DNA of 19,290 bases, from NCBI GenBank assembly GCA_946405475.1, contig CAMJHI010000010.1, positions 1 through 19,290 on the forward strand, in the 5' to 3' direction. Both the position numbers and the translations under genes were made by a program. This stretch comes from an uncultured Clostridia bacterium. GTDB lineage: Bacteria > Bacillota > Clostridia > Oscillospirales > Acutalibacteraceae. Shown here piece after piece: positions 14,355 through 19,290 of this stretch (position 1 is its first letter; the number at the start of each line of letters is the position of its first letter). The notes beneath the pieces are model-generated. The model was not told the DNA's origin, did not search any database, and saw only the letters and a list, made by a program, of their open reading frames with translations.

Positions 14355-15272
14355 ATGCCGTTCCTGATTGCCATCCCCGTACTGATCGTCATTCTGGTCG
14401 TTGCCAACATCAAAATCGTTCCCCAGTCCAAAGCCTATGTTCTGGAACGCCTGGGCACCTACAAAGAAACCTGGCAGACCGGTCTGCACGTCAAAATTCC
14501 GTTCATCGACCGCATCTCCAAGATGGTTTCGCTCAAGGAGCAGGTCGTGGATTTCCCCCCGCAGCCCGTGATCACCAAGGATAACGTCACCATGCAGATC
14601 GACACGGTCGTGTTCTACCAGATCACCGATCCGAAGCTGTATACCTACGGTGTGGAGCGTCCGCTGTCCGCCATCGAAAACCTGTCCGCCACCACGCTGC
14701 GTAATATCATCGGCGAGCTTGAGCTTGACCACACGCTCACCTCGCGCGACACCATCAACGCCAAGATCCGCGGCATCCTCGACGAAGCGACCGACGCCTG
14801 GGGCATCAAGGTCAACCGCGTGGAGCTGAAAAACATCCTGCCGCCCAAAGAGATCCAGGACGCGATGGAGAAGCAGATGAAGGCCGAGCGTCAGCGCCGT
14901 GAAGCGATCCTGCGCGCCGAAGGTGAAAAAGAGAGCCAGGTGCTCGTCGCCGAAGGTCAGAAGCGCTCCAAGATCCTCGCCGCCGAAGCCGAAAAACAAT
15001 CCGCCATTCTGCACGCCGAAGCCGTGAAGGAATCCAAGATCCGTGAATCCGAAGGTGAGGCCGAGGCCATCCTGAAGGTGGAAGAAGCCCGCGCCAAGGC
15101 CATCCAGCTCATCAACGAAGCCAAGCCCAGCGACGGTTTCCTCACCATCCGCAGCCTTGACGCCTTTGAAAAGGCGGCAGACGGGCAGGCCACCAAGATC
15201 ATCATTCCCTCCGAAATTCAGGGCATTGCCGGTCTGGCCAAAGCGGTGAGCGAATCCGTCAAAGACAAATAA
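14355..15272 (+). CDS. SPFH/band-7 domain protein (paraslipin/QmcA-like)
   Basis: 305 residues. A single N-terminal membrane segment (about 2-18) is followed by the SPFH domain (about 20-180) with VPQSKAYVLERLGTY, GLHVKIPFIDRI and the stomatin-type LRNIIGELELDHTLTSRD, then an Ala/Glu/Lys-rich coiled coil (about 175-255) with repeated AEGEKESQ/AEAEKQSA-type units, and a short C-terminal region. Proteins of this type oligomerise on membranes and influence membrane protein turnover; the specific role is not known. The ATG at 14355 has AGGAGG 8 nt upstream. It is co-transcribed with nfeD and followed by a strong terminator. Confidence 0.93.
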   Translation: MPFLIAIPVLIVILVVANIKIVPQSKAYVLERLGTYKETWQTGLHVKIPFIDRISKMVSLKEQVVDFPPQPVITKDNVTMQIDTVVFYQITDPKLYTYGVERPLSAIENLSATTLRNIIGELELDHTLTSRDTINAKIRGILDEATDAWGIKVNRVELKNILPPKEIQDAMEKQMKAERQRREAILRAEGEKESQVLVAEGQKRSKILAAEAEKQSAILHAEAVKESKIRESEGEAEAILKVEEARAKAIQLINEAKPSDGFLTIRSLDAFEKAADGQATKIIIPSEIQGIAGLAKAVSESVKDK

Positions 15273-15292
15273 AATCCAAAAACCGAACCCCG

Positions 15293-15330
15293 ATCCGGCT
15301 GTGTGAACGCACGGCCGGATTTTGTTTTTT
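15293..15330 (+). terminator. Intrinsic terminator after the nfeD-SPFH operon
   Basis: ATCCGGC (15293-15299) pairs with GCCGGAT (15314-15320), with additional GTG/CAC pairing inside, followed by TTTGTTTTTT. It lies 20 nt after the SPFH stop codon. Confidence 0.9.
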
Positions 15331-15361
15331 GACCGAAAAAGCAAAAAATTTCACTTTTGGC

Positions 15362-15390
15362 TTGTATCTTATGGTAAAGTAGTATATAAT
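15362..15390 (+). promoter_or_regulatory. Sigma-A promoter for the prolyl isomerase gene
   Basis: TTGTAT (15362-15367) and a perfect TATAAT (15385-15390) with a 17-nt spacer, directly after the preceding terminator. The leader before the ATG at 15443 would be about 46 nt; no riboswitch-like structure stands out. Confidence 0.87.
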
Positions 15391-15442
15391 AGGCGTGTTA
15401 GTTTCGGCTACAATACTATCATAATCGAAAAGGATTGATCGA

Positions 15443-17191
15443 ATGGCTACCCAGAAAACGGCGCAGGACTACAGAGAAGAGCGCAAGGCAAGATTAGCCA
15501 AAAGCGCCAAGCAAAACAGCAAAAAGTCTCACCGCCTGAACACCAACGGTTCCGGTGTGAACCAGAAAACCAAAAACATCGTCACCCTGTGCATCTGCGT
15601 TGCCGCTGCGTTGGCAATCGCCATTGTCGCCTGCATTAACCTCGGTGTTTTTGATCGCCTGAAAACCATCAAAACCGTTGACGGCAAGGGTTATTCCGCT
15701 ACCGAATACGAGTATTACTACAAATCCTCTCATTTTTATTACTACAATATGTCGCAGCAGTATGACCAGTATTACGGTCAGGGCTACGGCGCCATGTACA
15801 CCGGCTTTGACCCGAGCAAGCTGCCGGAGGAGCAGGAATACGTCGGCGACGATTTCAAGCTGGAAGACGGAACCACCCCGACGTGGAAGCAGTATCTGGA
15901 GCATATGGCACTGACCAACATGCGCCGCTCCATCGTGCTGGCCGATATGGCCAAGGACGCCAATTATAAGATCAGCGAGGCGGAAGCCAACGAAGCCAAG
16001 GAAATGCTGGCCAGCCTTCGCCAGAACATCAAGGACAACGCCGAGCAGAACAACGGCCAGGTCGTTTCTTTGGGCAAATACCTGCGCGCCAACTACGGCA
16101 GAGGCATGAGCGAAGCGCTGTTCAAAAAGATCATCGACCGTGAAACGCTCGCCAACTCCTACTATGAAGAACTGCTGGAAAAAACCGGCAACGGCTATGC
16201 CGAAGATAAGCTGGAAGCGGAATACAAAAAAGATCCCGCCGCTTACAACAGCGTAGACTTCCGCGTTTTCACGATCGCTCCGGAAACGCCCGCCGCCGAT
16301 GAAAACGCCACCGCGGAACAGACGCAGGCCGCTCAGACCAAGGCAGCGGAAGACGCCAAGAAAAAAGCCAATGAGATGTTCGGCAAGATCACGGACGAAG
16401 CCTCGTTCAAAGCGCTGGCCGCCCAGTATGCCACCGACACGCAGAAGGAAGGCACCGACTTCAAAGAAGACGCCGCCACCCTCACCTCTTATGCGCGCAA
16501 GGATACCCTCGGCGGTCTGCCCGAAAGCGCTGTCAACTGGCTGTTTGCCGACACCACCAAGGCCGGCGCCAAAAAGCTGATCGACGAAAACGGCACCTAC
16601 TACCTGCTGATGATGGTCAAGCCCCAGTACAAAGACGAAACCAACGTGGTCGACGTTCGCCACATTCTCTATCAGTTCGATGAGCAGGCGGAAGACGCCG
16701 CGAAGGATAAAGCTGAAAAGAAAGCCTCCGCAGAGGCTGCGCTGAAGAAGATTCAGGAGAGCAAGGATCAGCTTGCCACCTTCCTTGATATCTGCGCGGA
16801 AGAAAGCGCTGACACCGGTTCCAACCAGAACGGCGGCCTTTATCAGCACGTTGGCAAGGGCCAGTATGTGAAGAGCTTTGAGGAATGGGCGCTGGATCCC
16901 AGCCGCAAGGAAGGCGACCTCGGCATTGTCGAAACCGAATACGGTTACCACGTGATGTATTTTGAAAAGGCTTACAACAAGCCCCTGTGGAAAGTGACCA
17001 TCGCTGACAAGCTGGCGGACACCGAAGTGACCGAAACGCTGGATAAGGCGTATGAATCCGGCCGCTACGCCGTAGCCAACGGTGACAAGAACGCCACGCT
17101 CAAAAAGCTGAACACCAAGATTTACGATGAACTGAAAGCCGCCTATTACGCAAGCGCCACTGCCACCACGACCGCTGCTGCCGCTCAATAA
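15443..17191 (+). CDS. Membrane-anchored parvulin-type peptidyl-prolyl isomerase, PrsA/PpiC-like
   Basis: 582 residues, expected to help fold secreted proteins outside the membrane. Order: a lysine/arginine-rich cytosolic N-terminus (1-44), a hydrophobic segment (45-66) ending IVAC at C64, a tyrosine-rich linker (84-119, 13 Tyr), a SurA/PrsA-like helical chaperone domain (about 145-265), a degenerate parvulin-like domain (about 270-392) and a canonical parvulin domain (about 403-507) with VRHILYQF, SNQNGGLYQHVGKGQ, FEEWALD and ETEYGYHVMYFE. The last keeps H407 and H503; the first copy has VFTIAP and TYYLLMMV where these histidines should be. The tail is Ala/Thr-rich. The ATG at 15443 has AAAAGGA upstream. 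It is a single-gene unit with its own promoter and terminator. The membrane segment could be a plain anchor or a lipoprotein signal. Confidence 0.92.
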   Translation: MATQKTAQDYREERKARLAKSAKQNSKKSHRLNTNGSGVNQKTKNIVTLCICVAAALAIAIVACINLGVFDRLKTIKTVDGKGYSATEYEYYYKSSHFYYYNMSQQYDQYYGQGYGAMYTGFDPSKLPEEQEYVGDDFKLEDGTTPTWKQYLEHMALTNMRRSIVLADMAKDANYKISEAEANEAKEMLASLRQNIKDNAEQNNGQVVSLGKYLRANYGRGMSEALFKKIIDRETLANSYYEELLEKTGNGYAEDKLEAEYKKDPAAYNSVDFRVFTIAPETPAADENATAEQTQAAQTKAAEDAKKKANEMFGKITDEASFKALAAQYATDTQKEGTDFKEDAATLTSYARKDTLGGLPESAVNWLFADTTKAGAKKLIDENGTYYLLMMVKPQYKDETNVVDVRHILYQFDEQAEDAAKDKAEKKASAEAALKKIQESKDQLATFLDICAEESADTGSNQNGGLYQHVGKGQYVKSFEEWALDPSRKEGDLGIVETEYGYHVMYFEKAYNKPLWKVTIADKLADTEVTETLDKAYESGRYAVANGDKNATLKKLNTKIYDELKAAYYASATATTTAAAAQ

Positions 17192-17209
17192 CCCCCCAGA
17201 TAAGTTAAC

Positions 17210-17249
17210 AAGCGCCCGCCGCATTAACAGCGACGGGCGCTTCCTTTTT
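17210..17249 (+). terminator. Intrinsic terminator after the prolyl isomerase gene
   Basis: AAGCGCCCG (17210-17218) and CGGGCGCTT (17234-17242) form a 9-bp stem with a 15-nt loop, followed by CCTTTTTG, 18 nt after the stop codon. Confidence 0.85.
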
Positions 17250-17267
17250 GTCGTTTTGCTGAAAACC

Positions 17268-17285
17268 GGCGGGCTGTTTCCCGCC
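17268..17285. repeat. Short hairpin between two convergent terminators
   Basis: GGCGGG and CCCGCC form a 6-bp stem with a 6-nt loop. On the minus strand it is followed by GGTTTTC, so it may act as a weak back-up terminator for groEL. Nothing else is seen in this gap. Confidence 0.35.
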
Positions 17286-17305
17286 CCTGCCCTCTCAGCC
17301 TGAAG

Positions 17306-17350
17306 CATAAAAGGCACCGGCCAACCAAGCGGTCAGCCGGTGCCTCTTTT
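17306..17350. terminator. Bidirectional terminator at the 3' end of groEL
   Basis: GGCACCGGC (17313-17321) and GCCGGTGCC (17336-17344) form a 9-bp stem with further ACC/GGT pairing inside. On the minus strand TTTTATG follows, on the plus strand TCTTTTATT follows. It lies 28 nt after the groEL stop and serves the convergent junction. Confidence 0.88.
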
Positions 17351-17372
17351 ATTAGTTCAGGTTATGAGCGGA

Positions 17373-19013
17373 TCAATACATGCCGCCGCCCTGCGCGGCT
17401 GCCATTGCGGCGGCCTGCGCGGCGTCTGCCTGCGGGTCGGGCTTGTCGGTGACAAGCGATTCGGTGGTGAGCACCATCGAGGCCACGGAAGCGGCGTTCT
17501 GTAGCGCGGAACGGGTAACCTTGGTGGGATCAAGGATACCGGCAGCCGCCATATCCACATAAGCGTCCTTCGCAAAATCATAGCCGTAGCCGACCTTGCC
17601 GCTGGTGCGGATATCGTTGACGATCACGGAGCCTTCCAGCCCGGCGTTCGCCGCGATCTGGCGAACCGGCGCTTCGAGAGCCTTGAGGACGATCCTGACG
17701 CCGGTCTTGATATCAGCGTCGTCGCATTCAAGCAGCTTTTCCACCTCGGGGATGGCGTTGATGAGCGCCACGCCGCCGCCGGCGACACAGCCCTCTTCCA
17801 CGGCAGCCTTGGTAGCGGCCAGCGCGTCTTCGATGCGGAGCTTCTTTTCCTTCATTTCGGTTTCCGTTGCAGCGCCGACACGAATAACGGCCACACCGCC
17901 GGCAAGCTTAGCCAGACGCTCCTGCAGCTTCTCACGGTCGAAATCGGAGGTCGTAGAAGCGATCTGAGCGCGGATCTGAGCCACGCGGGACTTGATTTCT
18001 TCCTTATCGCCGGCACCGTCGACGATGATGGTGTTTTCTTTGGAGATCTTCACCTGACGGGCACGGCCGAGCTGGGTGATCTGAGTATCCTTCAGTTCCA
18101 GACCGAGTTCCTCGGTGATGACTTCGCCGCCGGTCAGGATGGCGATGTCGCGGAGCATCTCTTTGCGGCGATCACCGAAGCCGGGCGCTTTGACGCCCAC
18201 GCAGGTGAAGGTGCCGCGCAGCTTGTTGACAAGAATGGTGGAAAGAGCTTCGCCTTCGATATCCTCGGCAACGATCACGAGCTTTTTGCCCGCGTTGAGG
18301 ATCTGCTCAAGCAGCGGCAGGATCTCCTGAATGTTGGAGATCTTTTTATCGGTGATCAGGATGTAAGCGTCGTCGATGACGGCTTCCATCTTGTCGGTGT
18401 CGGTGACCATGTAGGGCGAAATATAGCCGCGGTCAAACTGCATGCCTTCAACGATGTCGGAATCGGTCAGCGCGGTCTTGCTTTCTTCCACGGTGATGAC
18501 GCCGTCAGCCGTGACCTTTTCCATGGCGTCGGCCACGATCTTGCCGATTTCGGGGTCGGCGGAAGAAATGGTGGCGACCATTTCGATATCGGCCGAGCTG
18601 GAAACGGGCTTGGAATTGGCCTTGACCGCGTTGGTCGCAGCCTCAACAGCCTGCTTGATGCCGAGCTTCACGACCATGGGGTTCGCACCGGCGGCCACGT
18701 TCTTGAGGCCTTCCTTCACCAGCGCCTGCGCCAGCAGGGTGGCGGTGGTGGTGCCGTCGCCCGCGACGTCGTTGGTCTTGGTGGCGACTTCCTTGACGAG
18801 CTGTGCGCCCATGTTTTCAAAGGGGTCTTCCAGCTCAACTTCCTTGGCGATGGTCACGCCGTCGTTCGTGATGAGCGGCGCACCGTATTTTTTGTCGAGC
18901 ACCACGTTGCGGCCCTTGGGGCCGAGGGTGATCTTGACGGTATCGGCAAGCTTGTCAATACCGTTCTGCAGCGCCTTGCGGGCGTCTTCGCCGTAAATAA
19001 TCTGTTTTGCCAT
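17373..19013 (-). CDS. groL: Chaperonin GroEL (Hsp60)
   Basis: 546 residues, the full length expected for the 60-kDa chaperonin that encloses unfolded proteins in an ATP-driven double ring. Visible features are MAKQIIYGEDARKAL at the start, the ATP-site LGPKGRNVVLD (30-40) and GDGTTTATLL (85-94, with catalytic D86), the family signature AAVEEGCVAGGGVAL (about residue 400) and a Gly/Met-type tail ending AAAQGGGMY. The final tyrosine after GGGM is slightly unusual, since many end in GGM. The ATG at 19013 has GGGAGGAAATG upstream and lies 15 nt after groES. It is co-transcribed with groES; any CIRCE operator would be outside the window. Confidence 0.98.
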   Translation of the reverse strand: MAKQIIYGEDARKALQNGIDKLADTVKITLGPKGRNVVLDKKYGAPLITNDGVTIAKEVELEDPFENMGAQLVKEVATKTNDVAGDGTTTATLLAQALVKEGLKNVAAGANPMVVKLGIKQAVEAATNAVKANSKPVSSSADIEMVATISSADPEIGKIVADAMEKVTADGVITVEESKTALTDSDIVEGMQFDRGYISPYMVTDTDKMEAVIDDAYILITDKKISNIQEILPLLEQILNAGKKLVIVAEDIEGEALSTILVNKLRGTFTCVGVKAPGFGDRRKEMLRDIAILTGGEVITEELGLELKDTQITQLGRARQVKISKENTIIVDGAGDKEEIKSRVAQIRAQIASTTSDFDREKLQERLAKLAGGVAVIRVGAATETEMKEKKLRIEDALAATKAAVEEGCVAGGGVALINAIPEVEKLLECDDADIKTGVRIVLKALEAPVRQIAANAGLEGSVIVNDIRTSGKVGYGYDFAKDAYVDMAAAGILDPTKVTRSALQNAASVASMVLTTESLVTDKPDPQADAAQAAAMAAAQGGGMY

Positions 19014-19028
19014 GATTCATTTCCTCCC

Positions 19029-19290
19029 TTATTCGATCACTGCCAGAATATCGCTCTGGCGAACGATGGTGTACTCTTCCTTATTGAGCTTCACCTCAGT
19101 GCCGGCATATTTGCTGACAATGACTTTTTCGCCGACCTTGACAAACATTTCAACCTTGTTGCCGTCGATTTCGCCGCCGGGGCCAACCGCGACGACCTCA
19201 GCAAACTGGGGCTTTTCCTGCGCGGAAGCGGCAAGAATGATGCCGCTCTTGGTGGTTTCCTCCACCTCTGCCGGCTTGACCACAACACGG
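19029..19290 (-). CDS. groS: Co-chaperonin GroES (Hsp10), 5' end cut by window edge
   Basis: The lid of the GroEL chamber. About 87 residues are visible, from RVVVKPAE onward, which in the family starts near residue 9-10, so only around 10 residues and the start codon lie outside. Features are the mobile-loop region EVEETTKSGIIL, then AVGPGGEIDG, the KYAGTEVKL block and the C-terminal YTIVRQSDILAVIE. An in-frame GTG at 19283 is an internal valine, not the start. The stop lies 15 nt before groEL, the standard groES-groEL operon. Confidence 0.96.
   Translation of the reverse strand, partial: RVVVKPAEVEETTKSGIILAASAQEKPQFAEVVAVGPGGEIDGNKVEMFVKVGEKVIVSKYAGTEVKLNKEEYTIVRQSDILAVIE

Noticed and set aside
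15494..17317. 607-codon minus-strand open frame opposite the prolyl isomerase gene
   Set aside because: It is a mirror of the real gene, with low-complexity hydrophobic and Gly/Val-rich sequence and no supporting start site; it also runs through the terminator at 17210-17249.
19281..19283. GTG as the start of groES
   Set aside because: The codon is an internal valine of the conserved RVVVKPAE segment; the true start is beyond the window.
1..19290. Prophage, IS element, CRISPR array, tRNA or rRNA
   Set aside because: I saw no transposase, integrase, regularly spaced direct repeats or tRNA-like cloverleaf in any gap; the intergenic regions are all under about 200 bases and largely taken up by promoters and terminators.

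Overview
The window reads as a chromosomal segment of a moderately high-GC, endospore-forming member of the Clostridia, probably close to the Ruminococcaceae/Oscillospiraceae. The basis is the gene content (SpoIIID, WhiA, HprK, a PcrA with a clostridial-style insertion, paired DUF421 and DUF4363 genes), strong Gram-positive Shine-Dalgarno sites and sigma-A-type promoters. The taxonomic placement is inference. There is no sign of a prophage, IS element, CRISPR array, tRNA or rRNA. Most of the window is housekeeping.

Layout. From 1 to 12,593 every gene is on the minus strand. In transcription order these are a ROK-family sugar kinase and a GmhA-like SIS isomerase, spoIIID, then hprK, a ROK glucokinase (glcK), murB, whiA, dnaE and pfkA, then a small DUF4298 gene and pcrA, which runs off the left edge. 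Good promoters precede the ROK-SIS pair, hprK, pfkA and pcrA. Hairpin terminators follow the SIS gene, pfkA and the DUF4298 gene. A divergent region near 12.6 kb switches to the plus strand: DUF421-DUF4363, then nfeD plus an SPFH/band-7 protein, then a large membrane-anchored parvulin-type prolyl isomerase. This plus-strand block converges on groES-groEL (minus strand) across two terminators at 17.2-17.35 kb. GroES is cut by the right edge.

How the genes work together. The hprK-glcK-...-pfkA stretch joins glucose phosphorylation, production of fructose-1,6-bisphosphate and the HPr kinase known in Firmicutes to respond to that metabolite. It also carries cell-wall precursor synthesis (murB), a division/sporulation regulator (whiA) and a replicative polymerase (dnaE). 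The right half is membrane and extracytoplasmic protein quality control (NfeD/SPFH, prolyl isomerase) next to the cytosolic chaperonin.

Most interesting points. (1) The ribosome-binding site of spoIIID lies wholly inside the 3' arm of the terminator hairpin of the gene before it, with a weak sigma-E-like promoter candidate in the loop. (2) murB abuts whiA, with no rapZ-yvcK between them. (3) The second ROK protein lacks the zinc cysteines and is paired with a SIS isomerase. (4) The prolyl isomerase has a degenerate first parvulin-like domain, a tyrosine-rich linker and an ambiguous lipobox. (5) A 10-bp inverted repeat of unknown nature lies upstream of nfeD. I did not find a clearly new multi-gene system.
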